NCBI RefSeq assembly: GCF_022012415.1
Contig: NZ_JAKLTR010000004.1
Coordinates: forward strand, 62,001-126,000
DNA length: 64,000 nucleotides
From: Terrimonas ginsenosidimutans
Lineage (GTDB): Bacteria; Bacteroidota; Bacteroidia; Chitinophagales; Chitinophagaceae
Direction: 5' to 3'
Below are positions 19,461-28,728 of this stretch, one piece after another (position 1 is the first letter of the stretch; the number at the start of each line of letters is the position of its first letter). Position numbers and translations under genes: made by a program. Under the pieces are notes generated by a model that was not told where the DNA came from, ran no database searches, and worked only from the letters and a program-made list of their open reading frames with translations.

Positions 19461-19605
19461 CAGGTTTAAGAGGTTCCATAAGTTCCATAGGTTTCATAGG
19501 TTCTCAGATACTTAAACCCCTATTCCCTAATAAAATACTCAAGCAATCGCACTAGTGAAGCTTGCTATTTATTGAACCTATGAAACCGCCCAGACCTTAG
19601 AAACC
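19461..19605. repeat. Intergenic inverted repeat with 9-mer arms (AGGTTYCAT)
   Basis: The left side is an array of AGGTTCCAT/AGGTTTCAT nonamers (about 19461-19503). A perfect 14-bp match pairs GGTTTCATAGGTTC (19490-19503) with 19574-19587, and a weaker match continues to about 19605. It fills the gap between the exonuclease and ligase genes and is related in style to the class C octamer repeats. Confidence 0.82.
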
Positions 19606-19612
19606 CAAACGC

Positions 19613-21217
19613 ATGAAACAATTCGCGGAACTCGTCAACATACTCGGTACATCCACAAAGACGAATGATAAGCTGGATGCTTTGTCTGCGTATTTCGCTG
19701 TGGCGAATGACCGCGATAAAGTATGGGTGATCGCCTTATTCAGCGGGCGCCGTCCGAGGCGCACGATCAATTCGACATTGATACAACAGTGGTGTTCGGA
19801 ACTAATTGGCCTGCCCTTGTGGCTATTTGCAGAATCCTATCATACCGTCGGAGATCTTTCGGAAACGATCGCATTGCTGATCCCTGATACACTGACAGAC
19901 CCCGAAGCCACGCCGCATCCGTTGCATTATTACATTGAAAAATTCCAGGAACTGGCAGCGGCGGGCGAAGAAGAGAAAAAAGCATTCATGATACAGTCGT
20001 GGCGCCAACTGGAAACACCTGCCGAGAAATTTGTGTTCAACAAACTTTTATCAGGTGCGTTCCGCATAGGCGTTTCTCAGAAAGTAATGGTAAATGCGCT
20101 GGCGCGAACAGTACAGCTAGACCCGAGCGTGATCGCGCACCGGATCAGTGGTAACTGGGATCCGGCCGTGATCACTTTCGATGAACTATTGAGCGAAACA
20201 AATATCAAAGCAGATTCATCCAAGCCTTACCCGTTCTATCTTGCTTATGCACTGGAAACTTCTCCGGAGGAATTAGGGGAGCCGGATGAATGGCAGGCTG
20301 AATGGAAATGGGACGGGATCCGCGGGCAACTCATCAAACGCAATAACGAACTGTTTGTCTGGAGCCGCGGTGAAGAATTGCTCACTGATAAATTTCCTGA
20401 ATACGCCATCTTCAAAGACATCTTACCTGATGGAATTGTATTGGATGGTGAGATCATACCCGCCGTAGACGGCAAACCGCTACCCTTCGCCATTCTCCAA
20501 ACGAGGATCGGACGCAAGAACGTGACGAAGAAACAACTGCAGGAAGCACCAATGAGCTTCTTTTGTTATGATCTGCTGGAATACGACTATGAAGACTGGC
20601 GCGGCGTAGCACTGAGCAAACGAAGAGAAAAACTGGAAGAAGTAGCCAATCAGGTCAGCCGGCCTGAGTTGCTCTTATCTCCCGTAATAGAATATGCAAG
20701 CTGGCAGGAGCTTGCTGCCTTACGCGATCAGTCCCGCGATATGGGATCAGAAGGATTGATGCTGAAAAGAAGATCTTCCGTATACCAGGTTGGCCGCAAG
20801 CGCGGCGACTGGTGGAAATGGAAGATCGATCCGTTAACGATCGATGCCGTCATGATCTATGCACAAAAAGGAAGCGGGCGAAGAAGTAACCTGTACACAG
20901 ACTATACATTTGCCGTTAAGGATGGCGACAAACTGGTCTCTTTTACCAAAGCCTACTCAGGCCTGACAGATAAAGAATTTAACGAAGTTGATTCTTTTGT
21001 AAAACGTAACTCCCTGGAAAAATTCGGCCCTGTCAGAACAGTCAAACCCGAACTCGTTTTTGAGATCGCTTTTGAGGGCATTGCTGCGAGCAACCGTCAC
21101 AAATCCGGCGTCGCCCTAAGATTTCCGCGCATCAGCCGCTGGAGAAAAGACAAGAAACCAGAAGAGATCAATACCTTAGAGGAATTGAAAAAAATGTTGG
21201 AAGTGTATGGGAAGTGA
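19613..21217 (+). CDS. ATP-dependent DNA ligase, repair-cassette type
   Basis: This ligase seals nicks in DNA through an enzyme-AMP intermediate. The order is an N-terminal DNA-binding domain (about residues 1-200), the adenylation domain with Lys232 in EWKWDGIRGQ, motif III FCYDLLEYDYEDWRG, motif IV SEGLMLKRRSSVYQ and motif V WWKWKIDPLTIDAVMIYAQ. An OB domain follows with RFPRISRWRKDKKPEE. At 534 residues it matches the bacterial ligases found with an exonuclease, an Lhr-type helicase and a phosphoesterase. These four are thought to act together in a DNA damage response separate from the essential NAD-dependent LigA. The start ATG at 19613 fits the family N-terminus. Confidence 0.95.
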   Translation: MKQFAELVNILGTSTKTNDKLDALSAYFAVANDRDKVWVIALFSGRRPRRTINSTLIQQWCSELIGLPLWLFAESYHTVGDLSETIALLIPDTLTDPEATPHPLHYYIEKFQELAAAGEEEKKAFMIQSWRQLETPAEKFVFNKLLSGAFRIGVSQKVMVNALARTVQLDPSVIAHRISGNWDPAVITFDELLSETNIKADSSKPYPFYLAYALETSPEELGEPDEWQAEWKWDGIRGQLIKRNNELFVWSRGEELLTDKFPEYAIFKDILPDGIVLDGEIIPAVDGKPLPFAILQTRIGRKNVTKKQLQEAPMSFFCYDLLEYDYEDWRGVALSKRREKLEEVANQVSRPELLLSPVIEYASWQELAALRDQSRDMGSEGLMLKRRSSVYQVGRKRGDWWKWKIDPLTIDAVMIYAQKGSGRRSNLYTDYTFAVKDGDKLVSFTKAYSGLTDKEFNEVDSFVKRNSLEKFGPVRTVKPELVFEIAFEGIAASNRHKSGVALRFPRISRWRKDKKPEEINTLEELKKMLEVYGK

Positions 21218-21224
21218 GGGACCG

Positions 21225-21323
21225 AAGTTTAATAGTTTAATAGTTTTCAAGTTTGATAGTTTGCTCCATAGAACCATTGAACCATTAAACTTTCAAGCTC
21301 TTAAACTATTAAACTTTCAAACC
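21225..21323. repeat. Intergenic inverted repeat, class C (AGTTTAAW octads)
   Basis: The left arm (about 21225-21263) is five octamers of the type AGTTTAAT. The right arm (about 21288-21323) carries the complement (AAACTTTC, AAACTATT). It lies in the ligase-helicase gap. The arms match only approximately in register. Confidence 0.85.
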
Positions 21324-21340
21324 AAACGTCCTCAGGAGAA

Positions 21341-23818
21341 ATGAAGAACAGTCCCGGGTATAACGTGATCATGAACTGGCTCGCAGGACGCGGAATGCAC
21401 CCTTTCAGCTTCCAGGAGGAAGCCTGGAAAAGTATCCTTGCGGGAGAAAGCGGGTTGGTGAATGCGCCAACTGGTTTTGGTAAAACTTACTCTGTGTTCC
21501 TTGGTGCATTGATAGATTTTATCAACAGGCATCCGGATAACTATCAAACAAAATCAAAGAACGGATTACAACTGCTGTGGATCACGCCCTTGCGGGCGCT
21601 GGCAAAAGATATTGGCCGCGCGATGGAAGAAGTAATTGTCGAACTGGGTATGAGCTGGAAAGTAGGGATCCGCAATGGTGATACAGACATCAACGAACGA
21701 GCACGTCAGAAAAGGCAGATGCCTGAAGTGCTGATCATCACTCCTGAAAGTTTGCACCTGCTGCTTGCTCAGAAAGGTTATCCTGAAACACTTGACTCCT
21801 TAAGGATACTGGCCATTGATGAATGGCATGAATTGCTGGGAAGCAAGCGGGGCGTACAGGTAGAACTGGCGATCAGCCGGATCGTTGGTGTAAAAAAACG
21901 ATCGCAAAAGAATGCCGGAGATCCCCTTCGTTTATGGGGCATCTCTGCAACCATCGGAAATCTTGAGCAGGCAAAAGAAGTATTGCTCTCCAACATTCAA
22001 CGGGAAGGCGTGATCGTTCGCGCGAACATGCACAAAAAGATCGAAGTAGAATCAGTGATCCCCGATGAAATTGAAAAATACCCGTGGGCAGGGCATCTTG
22101 GGATAAAACTCGTCGACAAAGTCATTCCGATCATACTGGAGAACAGGACCACCCTCATCTTTATCAATACAAGAGGCATGAGTGAGATGTGGTATCAATC
22201 ATTGCTCAATGCAGCGCCTGAATTAGCAGGCGCGATCGCCTTGCATCATGGAAGTATCGATCAGGAGCTGCGCCAATGGGTGGAAGAGAATCTCCATACA
22301 GGAAGATTGAAAGCCGTTGTATGTACAGCTTCCCTTGACCTCGGTGTCGACTTCCGGCCCGTTGAAACCGTTATTCAGGTCGGCTCTCCCAAAGGTGTTG
22401 CACGTTTCTTGCAGCGTGCGGGAAGAAGCGGCCACCAGCCAGATGCGGTCAGCAAGATCTATTTCCTTCCAACACATTCCCTGGAACTGGTAGAAGCGGC
22501 TGCCTTAAAGCAAGCTATCAGCGAGCAGCTGATCGAAAGCCGCGATCCCATGCTGCTCTGCTTCGATGTGCTGGTACAGTACCTCTGCACACTAGCGATC
22601 TCTGAAGGATTCACGCCTGATGAAGTATGGGAGGAGATCAAGCGAACCTATTGCTTCCGGGAGATCACACAAGATGAATGGCGACAATTACTGCACTATA
22701 TCACAGAAGGCGGCACGGCGCTTCAGCAATATGACGAGTACAAAAAAGTGGAGATCATTGATGGCATATTCCGGATCACCGGGCGAAGAGTGGCTATGCG
22801 CCACAGGCTGCATATCGGCACCATCGTAAGCGATGCAATGCTGAAAGTAAAATTCCTTAGCGGTGGTTTTATTGGTGTAATAGAAGAATACTTTATCTCC
22901 CGGCTTGAACCAGGCGATACATTTACGCTGGCGGGGCGAAACCTCGAACTGGTCATGATCAAAGACATGACCGTACTCGTCAGAAAATCAAACGCAAAAA
23001 AATCGGCAGTCCCAAGCTGGAATGGCGGCCGCATGCCCCTGTCTGCCAATCTTGGAAAAAAACTCCGCGAAACATTCAATCTTGCTTTTGAAAAGAAACA
23101 GCTCAAGGCAGTTGAACTGCAGGCATTGAAACCATTGTTCGACCGGCAGGAAAAACATTCGCACGTTCCCAAAGCAAATGAATTGCTCATAGAACAGATC
23201 GAAACAAAAGACGGTTATCATTTATTTGTCTATCCATTCGAGGGCCGGTTGGTCCATGAAGCAATGGCAGCCATCCTTGCGTACCGTATCAGCCGTATCC
23301 GGCCTATCACCTTTTCCTTCGCTATGAACGACTATGGATTCGAACTACTGAGTGATCAGCCGATTCCCGTCGATGATACCAATGTGTACGAATTATTTTC
23401 TCCCGATAATCTTTTTGAAGACATCCAGCGAAGTGTGAATTCCACTGAAATGGCGAAACGGAAATTCCGGGATATTGCGGTGATCGGCGGACTGATCTTC
23501 CAGGGCTACCCTGGCGAATATAAAAAAGCAAGACATCTTCAGTCGTCCGCCTCATTGCTATTCAAAGTATTTGCCGAATATGAACCCGATAACCTCTTGA
23601 TGCGACAAGCGTATTCGGAAGTTTTCGCACAACAAATGGAAGAAGCAAGATTGCGGGATATGTTGCAACGGATACAGGCGTCAGAGATCGTCATCACCTG
23701 GCCTGAAAAATTAACACCGTTCTGTTTCCCGATAAAAGTAGATAGCATGCGGGAAGACCTTTCTTCTGAAAAACTGGAAGACAGGGTGAAGAAAATGCAA
23801 TTGCTGCTGGAGAAATAA
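21341..23818 (+). CDS. Ligase-associated Lhr-type DEXH-box DNA helicase
   Basis: An 825-residue superfamily 2 helicase of the Lhr-core type. The Walker A motif APTGFGKT lies at residues 42-49, and the Walker B motif is IDEWHE around Asp160, a DEWH variant. Motif III is SATIGN, motif IV LIFINTRG, and motif VI reads FLQRAGRSGHQP. After the two RecA domains come the winged-helix and Lhr-specific regions, with typical GGRMPLSANLG and YPFEGRLVHEAMAAILAYR segments. Lhr-core proteins translocate 3'-5' on single-stranded DNA and unwind DNA or RNA-DNA hybrids. Together with the neighbouring ligase, exonuclease and phosphoesterase it forms a recognised repair cassette. Confidence 0.95.
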   Translation: MKNSPGYNVIMNWLAGRGMHPFSFQEEAWKSILAGESGLVNAPTGFGKTYSVFLGALIDFINRHPDNYQTKSKNGLQLLWITPLRALAKDIGRAMEEVIVELGMSWKVGIRNGDTDINERARQKRQMPEVLIITPESLHLLLAQKGYPETLDSLRILAIDEWHELLGSKRGVQVELAISRIVGVKKRSQKNAGDPLRLWGISATIGNLEQAKEVLLSNIQREGVIVRANMHKKIEVESVIPDEIEKYPWAGHLGIKLVDKVIPIILENRTTLIFINTRGMSEMWYQSLLNAAPELAGAIALHHGSIDQELRQWVEENLHTGRLKAVVCTASLDLGVDFRPVETVIQVGSPKGVARFLQRAGRSGHQPDAVSKIYFLPTHSLELVEAAALKQAISEQLIESRDPMLLCFDVLVQYLCTLAISEGFTPDEVWEEIKRTYCFREITQDEWRQLLHYITEGGTALQQYDEYKKVEIIDGIFRITGRRVAMRHRLHIGTIVSDAMLKVKFLSGGFIGVIEEYFISRLEPGDTFTLAGRNLELVMIKDMTVLVRKSNAKKSAVPSWNGGRMPLSANLGKKLRETFNLAFEKKQLKAVELQALKPLFDRQEKHSHVPKANELLIEQIETKDGYHLFVYPFEGRLVHEAMAAILAYRISRIRPITFSFAMNDYGFELLSDQPIPVDDTNVYELFSPDNLFEDIQRSVNSTEMAKRKFRDIAVIGGLIFQGYPGEYKKARHLQSSASLLFKVFAEYEPDNLLMRQAYSEVFAQQMEEARLRDMLQRIQASEIVITWPEKLTPFCFPIKVDSMREDLSSEKLEDRVKKMQLLLEK

Positions 23819-23839
23819 AGGGAAGGAGGCATCTACAGT

Positions 23840-23853
23840 ACAAATGCATTTGT
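23840..23853. promoter_or_regulatory. Perfect 14-bp palindrome before the GNAT-ankyrin gene
   Basis: ACAAATGCATTTGT is fully self-complementary and lies 44 bases before the ATG at 23898, in a 79-base gap. It could be an operator for separate control of the inserted gene. No regulator is identifiable. Confidence 0.35.
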
Positions 23854-23897
23854 TTGGCAGAGAGTATTTACAAATCCCACATCTCTAAACAATATTT

Positions 23898-25169
23898 ATG
23901 AGTAATGCACGTCATGACACCCTAACAGCAAATGAACTGGAGCAGGCTATTGCAGAAAATCATCGCCAGCTCTTTTCCCTTAATGCGATTAGTCTTGGAG
24001 GAAGAGCAGTAAGAGGAAACGACATTGAATGGACTTATATAAACGATAAAGAAGCCAGTGCAGTGATGTTTCCCTCCCTGACGGAAGAGAATGTTCGCCA
24101 GGAGTTGAACTTCCTGATGGAAAGTTACCGGCAATACACACCCGCAAGTGCCGGGTATTGGTCGCTCCTGCCCAAAAAGCCAGCAAATATCGGGCTTTAT
24201 CTTCTTGCCCGTGGATGGCAAACTGGCTGGCAGCCCTGCTGGATGGCATTGGACACCCTGACAGATCAATTTGACAATACACTTCCTGAAGGTTACCGGA
24301 TCACTGAAGAAAATGATGTTGATGCCAGCATGGTAAAAGACCTGCCCTACGCCGAAGACAACGCCTACTTTTCATCTACACTGATCAAGCAATATCCCGG
24401 AAAAGCCCGGCGGATCGTCGCCTGGCATAATGAAACGATCATCGGGCAATGCTGCCTGTTTTTCTCCGAAGCTCCGGCAAACGTCGTTGGCTTGTATAAT
24501 ATGGGCGTAATTCCACAGCAAAGAAAAAAAGGAATCGGGAAAGCATTATTACATACCGCAGCATTGGTTGCTCAAAAAAAGGGAATACCTTATGTAACGC
24601 TTAACGCTAATCATATCGGCCGGCCATTATATCAAAAAGTAGGTTTCAAATTGATCGGCTACGGAACTACCTGGTGGTTGATGAATAAAAACTACCTCCG
24701 TCAGTTGCCCGTTGAAATACAATTGGCGGAAGCCATCGGCCTGGGAAATATAAATGCATTGGATCAGCTTATACCGTCTGTGCCTAAAGAGATCCTTGCG
24801 CAGTCCATGTGCAATGACATGCGCTGGATCGAATTCGCCATTTATCAGGGACAGGAGGCCTCTGTAACCTGGCTGATGAACAATGGCGCTGCGCTCACCG
24901 CTCTTGATGCATGGGTGCTGGGATGGAAAGAAAAAGCCACTACATTACTTCGTAACGATCCGGAAGAGATCAACCGACGCTACTTTGACTGGCGTGGCAC
25001 TCTTTTGCATGTTGCTGCGGAGAAGAATGATCTGGCGCTGCTGCAGTTTGCATTGCAATACAATCCCGATCTTACTATTAAAGATCATCATCATAACGGC
25101 ACTCCTCTCGATTGGGCTGTATTCTTCAAAAGAGACGAGATGGTCAGATTACTGGAACAAGCTGAGTAA
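23898..25169 (+). CDS. GNAT acetyltransferase fused to C-terminal ankyrin repeats
   Basis: Residues 1 to about 275 form an N-acetyltransferase. The acetyl-CoA-binding motif is QQRKKGIGKALL, preceded by the strand VVGLYNMGVIP and followed by the VTLNANHIGRPLYQKVGFKLIGYGTTW segment. Residues from about 276 to 423 contain three to four degenerate ankyrin repeats, the clearest being GTLLHVAAEKNDLALLQFALQ and GTPLDWAVFFKRDEMVRLL. The ankyrin part may bind the protein to be acetylated; the substrate is unknown. The gene sits between the helicase and the phosphoesterase of the repair cassette, in the same orientation, where I would not expect it. That position suggests insertion into, or recruitment by, the repair operon. 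Confidence 0.82.
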   Translation: MSNARHDTLTANELEQAIAENHRQLFSLNAISLGGRAVRGNDIEWTYINDKEASAVMFPSLTEENVRQELNFLMESYRQYTPASAGYWSLLPKKPANIGLYLLARGWQTGWQPCWMALDTLTDQFDNTLPEGYRITEENDVDASMVKDLPYAEDNAYFSSTLIKQYPGKARRIVAWHNETIIGQCCLFFSEAPANVVGLYNMGVIPQQRKKGIGKALLHTAALVAQKKGIPYVTLNANHIGRPLYQKVGFKLIGYGTTWWLMNKNYLRQLPVEIQLAEAIGLGNINALDQLIPSVPKEILAQSMCNDMRWIEFAIYQGQEASVTWLMNNGAALTALDAWVLGWKEKATTLLRNDPEEINRRYFDWRGTLLHVAAEKNDLALLQFALQYNPDLTIKDHHHNGTPLDWAVFFKRDEMVRLLEQAE

Positions 25170-25264
25170 CTAATGTCATTAAAGTCAATTGCCAATCTGT
25201 GATCCCCCCGGAGCAAGTCCAATAATTGTTAGGTTAAGAAAATTTCTGACCGTCTTGATCTTAG

Positions 25265-25344
25265 CCAGCGTAGAGGAACGCGGCAGACGCAGCGAAAACA
25301 GCCATGAAGAATATTGCATTTCGCTGTGACTGCCGCATTCCCTA
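25265..25344. repeat. Intergenic inverted repeat, class B-like, degraded
   Basis: The left part CAGCGTAGAGGAACG...GCAGCGAAA and the right part TTTCGCTGTGACTGCCGCATTCCCTA are imperfectly complementary. The frame GCGTAG plus CGC-type units recalls class B. It lies in the 334-base gap 25170-25503. Besides this and the two dyads at 25423-25460, nothing else is visible there. Confidence 0.6.
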
Positions 25345-25422
25345 AACAAAATAAAACCTCAAGATTGTTCATAACTGGTTTCGAAATAACAAAGTTGAAT
25401 TTTCCCGGCGTTACTATTGAGA

Positions 25423-25460
25423 ACATCAATTTATTGATGTATTTTACTATTAGGTAAAAT
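25423..25460. promoter_or_regulatory. Two abutting palindromes upstream of pdeM
   Basis: ACATCAAT-TT-ATTGATGT (25423-25440) is a dyad with 8-bp arms. It is directly followed by ATTTTAC-TATTAG-GTAAAAT (25441-25460), with 7-bp arms. Both are perfect. They lie 43 to 81 bases before the ATG at 25504, with a TAGTTTTTG promoter-like box (25492-25500) in between. Their adjacency suggests one or two operators controlling the phosphoesterase gene. Confidence 0.45.
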
Positions 25461-25503
25461 CCCTTCCGGACAAAATCACGTTTATAGCTTTTAGTTTTTG
25501 GAT

Positions 25504-26181
25504 ATGACCCGATATTTATCACATATTATCGCCGGAGAACACCTTGTAATGAGTGGGGAGCGGGCGCTGTTCTGGGAAGGCCAGCAAACCCTGATCATTG
25601 CGGATCTGCATGTTGGTAAAACAGGCCATTTCCGGAAAGAAGGGATTGGCGTACCTGCGGCAATCTATAAAGATGATCTTCACCGCTTACTTTCCCAAAT
25701 ACTTTTCTTCAAGGCGGAACGGCTGATCATTGTCGGCGATCTTAGTCACAGTATTGCTAACAGGGAATTGGACCTGTTCCGCAAATGGCGAAAAGACTTC
25801 TCTTCCCTTGAGGTTCATCTTGCTAAAGGTAATCACGATATCCTCGACAACAGGTGGTATGAAGAAGCCGATATTATGGTTCATAATGAACCATTACCAC
25901 TATTCCCATTTCTATTTGCACATGACACGGATCAGATAGATGAAATCCCAGTTGATCATTTTCTATTCTCCGGGCATGTTCACCCAAGCGTAACGATCAG
26001 GGGCCGCGGAAAACAGGCGCTCAGCATGCCCTGTTTTTATTTTTCCAAAACGCACTGTATCCTGCCTGCATTCAGTAAGTTCACCGGTTCCTACCAGGTA
26101 CGACCAACCACAGATGACGAGGTATTTGGGATCGTAGGAAACGAAGTGGTTCAGCTGCAAAAAAAAACGATCAGTTCTTAA
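25504..26181 (+). CDS. pdeM: Ligase-associated DNA damage response endonuclease PdeM (metallophosphoesterase)
   Basis: A calcineurin-type binuclear metallophosphoesterase of the ligase-associated family. The metal-binding motifs are in order: IADLHVGKTGHF, IVGDLSHS, AKGNHD and FSGHVHPS. Family members characterised in Pseudomonas putida are manganese-dependent endonucleases. The frame is open from a TTG at 25498, but the ATG two codons later gives the usual N-terminus (225 residues). It belongs functionally with the exonuclease, ligase and helicase upstream but is separated from them by the GNAT-ankyrin gene and by operator-like palindromes, so it may be controlled separately. Its stop lies 3 bases from the stop of the convergent DUF5916 gene. 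Confidence 0.92.
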   Translation: MTRYLSHIIAGEHLVMSGERALFWEGQQTLIIADLHVGKTGHFRKEGIGVPAAIYKDDLHRLLSQILFFKAERLIIVGDLSHSIANRELDLFRKWRKDFSSLEVHLAKGNHDILDNRWYEEADIMVHNEPLPLFPFLFAHDTDQIDEIPVDHFLFSGHVHPSVTIRGRGKQALSMPCFYFSKTHCILPAFSKFTGSYQVRPTTDDEVFGIVGNEVVQLQKKTISS

Positions 26182-26184
26182 GCC

Positions 26185-28629
26185 TCACTTCCGCAGTTTA
26201 TTATAATCGAGGAAATAGATAAACCGGACGGTCAGTTCGTTGCCATGCCTGAGCGACAGGGCTTGTCCAAGATTTGGAATATATCTTTTATAGCGCATCC
26301 CATCAACGATCTCATCGGTACCAAGCCAGTTCTTATAACCAAGTATCAACCGGCTGCCATATTGAAAATCCCATGTAAGGAACGCGTCCGCATTAAAATA
26401 GTTGACATTATCGATTCCTGTATAGGCAACCTGGTTAACAGGGAGCCCTGCCCCGTCTACATATGCAACTCGTTTGATATCGACATTACTCCAGTAATGG
26501 CGCATACGTAATGTAAGGTTGATACGGGGTGTAAAATTATAAATACCGGAAAGTACGGACGACACATCTTTAAGATCCACAAAAGCGATCCTTGGCCTGT
26601 TCATTCCATCACGACCGGCAGAAATGATATAATCGGTTTCTGTTTCGTATCGATGTGAAAGTTCCATCGTCAGCTTATTACTGAAGCGATAACGCAAGCC
26701 GCCTTCTATTACATAATATTTCTTTTCGGGATTTTTAAAAAAATCGGCAACCAGCACATCGTAACTAAAGAACAAACGCTTCCGGCTATCTGTGCTTCCG
26801 CCCAGTCCCAGTGCCCCGTATTGTGGGCGGCGGGCATACTGATCCACTTCCCTGCCAAGGATAAAGTAATCGTGCTGATCCGGCAGATAAGAAGCTCTCA
26901 ACGTCACATCCCAGAAGTTCTTGAAATACCAGAAGGCACTGGCTTCAATGGTAAGATCCGTAAAGTTGCCGGGCTTGAAAAGGCTGCTTTGCGTTACAGA
27001 AAGGGAATATGTCTGGTTCAGAAAATGCTTTGTGGGATTGAACTGATTATAGCTGACGGATCCTGTATTGATCACCTGGTTCGGCGTTTGCAGGTAACCA
27101 AGATCTGTAGGATCATAATTTACAGACCGGATGATGTTCTGGGCAAAATAACGGATATGTCCGCTTACTTTTCCCGCGCGGAGCATTGTATTAAATCCAT
27201 CATAAGAGCCAGGTCCGAAGATCTTGCTGTAATGCGCATATCCCCGGAAATTGTAGTTGTTGTTCTTGTCATAGAGGCTCAGATCGAGTCCGCTTACGTT
27301 TGCGTCCCGTCCATGTCCATCCCGAAGCACATTTGTATTGGTGAATGTTACATAGGAACGGCCTTGAAGCGCCTGATCCAACACGAGGATATTATAGTTG
27401 GTAAGCGATTCCGTTTTGATCTCCGTTTCACTTCCCGATGTTTTATGTCTCACAACGGCATACATCGGCGCACCGATTGCATTCAGCATTCCGATACCGA
27501 GTTTGTTCTTCGTGCGGCCGGATACTTTGATCGCATTATAAAGCTGTGTCCTACCCGGGTTTTTCACCACTTCCAGGTCCTGGTTACCTGCAACAAGATC
27601 GTTCACATCATGGTAGCCGGTAGGCGCGGCACCGATCCTGCGGGAATAAAACAGCCCTGATTTATTGAAGATCTCTGTGCCTTCGGTAAAGAAGGGGCGG
27701 TAGTCATCAAACCTCACTTCATAAGGCGTCAGGTTATTGATCACATTATCAGAGATCACCTGTCCGAAATCCGGTATGAGCGTTGCGTCCAGCGTAAAGC
27801 TTTCGTTGATCCCGTATTTCACATCCATACCCCCGCTTTTCAGCCATTCGGATCGATAGCCATCGCGCTCAGGTGTATTCCTTATGCCTGTAGACAGGTA
27901 TGGCGAAAAGCTCAGGCGCAATGGCGGTTTGATCTCACGCAGATCATGTAACACGCCAAACTGGTTCACGAATCCATTTACCTGCGGATCTACAAAATTC
28001 CAGAAAGTTGTTTCGTTGTTTCGCCTGACGGAACGCAGAAATTGCAGTCCCCAACTCTGCACCTCGCTTTTACTGAACCGGAGTGAAAGGTAAGGGATCT
28101 TCATTTCCACTACCCAGCCATCCGATCTGATAGTGACTTTGCTTTCCCAAACTGCATCCCAGGTCTTATCGCCATATTCTCCAAAACCGGTGGTAATATT
28201 AGGAGCCAGCCGCGCATCTGTTTGCACATTGGATGAGGTAACGAGAAATTGAAAACCATTCTGCTGGTCTTTATACGTGTCAAAGAAAACGGAGAAATAG
28301 TCGAGATCTTTTTGCTGCTCTTCGTCACGGGCGGTGATCTGGCGGCGGATCATAGCGGAGTCGTCGTACAAATATGCGCCAACATAGATCGCTTCGTCGT
28401 CATAAACGATCCTGACTTCAGTATGCTGGGAGGCGGGCTTACCGACATTGGGAAAATTCTGTATGAAGCCTGTCGCAGGTATTACGCCCTGCCAGGCAGC
28501 ATCATTGAGCAGCCCGTCGATGACAGGCCCCTGGTTGATTTTGGTTGCTTGCAATGTTTTTCCCTGGGAAAATATAGTCACATGGCCCAACAGCAGCAGA
28601 CTCAAACAAAGAATTCTACTTCTTAACAT
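26185..28629 (-). CDS. DUF5916 protein with N-terminal CBM9-like domain and outer-membrane barrel
   Basis: An 814-residue exported protein with a signal peptide ending near TIFSQ. Residues from about 30 to 220 form a family 9 carbohydrate-binding-like domain (IDGLLNDAAWQG, IVYDDEAIYVGAYLYDD, VEMKIPYLSLRF). The remainder is a DUF5916 domain rich in alternating hydrophobic beta-strands (DVKYGINESFTLDATLIPDFGQV, FFTEGTEIFNKSGLFYSRRIG), ending LRFIYFLDYNKLRK. It is probably a beta-barrel in the outer membrane. The family is widespread in Bacteroidota and often called a hydrolase, but no catalytic site has been shown. It may take part in binding or passage of a carbohydrate or peptide. Confidence 0.82.
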   Translation of the reverse strand: MLRSRILCLSLLLLGHVTIFSQGKTLQATKINQGPVIDGLLNDAAWQGVIPATGFIQNFPNVGKPASQHTEVRIVYDDEAIYVGAYLYDDSAMIRRQITARDEEQQKDLDYFSVFFDTYKDQQNGFQFLVTSSNVQTDARLAPNITTGFGEYGDKTWDAVWESKVTIRSDGWVVEMKIPYLSLRFSKSEVQSWGLQFLRSVRRNNETTFWNFVDPQVNGFVNQFGVLHDLREIKPPLRLSFSPYLSTGIRNTPERDGYRSEWLKSGGMDVKYGINESFTLDATLIPDFGQVISDNVINNLTPYEVRFDDYRPFFTEGTEIFNKSGLFYSRRIGAAPTGYHDVNDLVAGNQDLEVVKNPGRTQLYNAIKVSGRTKNKLGIGMLNAIGAPMYAVVRHKTSGSETEIKTESLTNYNILVLDQALQGRSYVTFTNTNVLRDGHGRDANVSGLDLSLYDKNNNYNFRGYAHYSKIFGPGSYDGFNTMLRAGKVSGHIRYFAQNIIRSVNYDPTDLGYLQTPNQVINTGSVSYNQFNPTKHFLNQTYSLSVTQSSLFKPGNFTDLTIEASAFWYFKNFWDVTLRASYLPDQHDYFILGREVDQYARRPQYGALGLGGSTDSRKRLFFSYDVLVADFFKNPEKKYYVIEGGLRYRFSNKLTMELSHRYETETDYIISAGRDGMNRPRIAFVDLKDVSSVLSGIYNFTPRINLTLRMRHYWSNVDIKRVAYVDGAGLPVNQVAYTGIDNVNYFNADAFLTWDFQYGSRLILGYKNWLGTDEIVDGMRYKRYIPNLGQALSLRHGNELTVRFIYFLDYNKLRK

Positions 28630-28728
28630 ACAGTCAGTTCCCGGACAAATATATCATGTCTGTTCTGAACGGGAAAAACGGCTTGCAAAAAAACGCAGGA
28701 TTACTGGATTTTTTCTGGATTCTAAGGC

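Noticed and set aside
26821-27660. Long plus-strand open frame (279 codons) opposite the DUF5916 gene
   Set aside because: It is an antisense shadow of a convincing coding region, with no recognisable domain.
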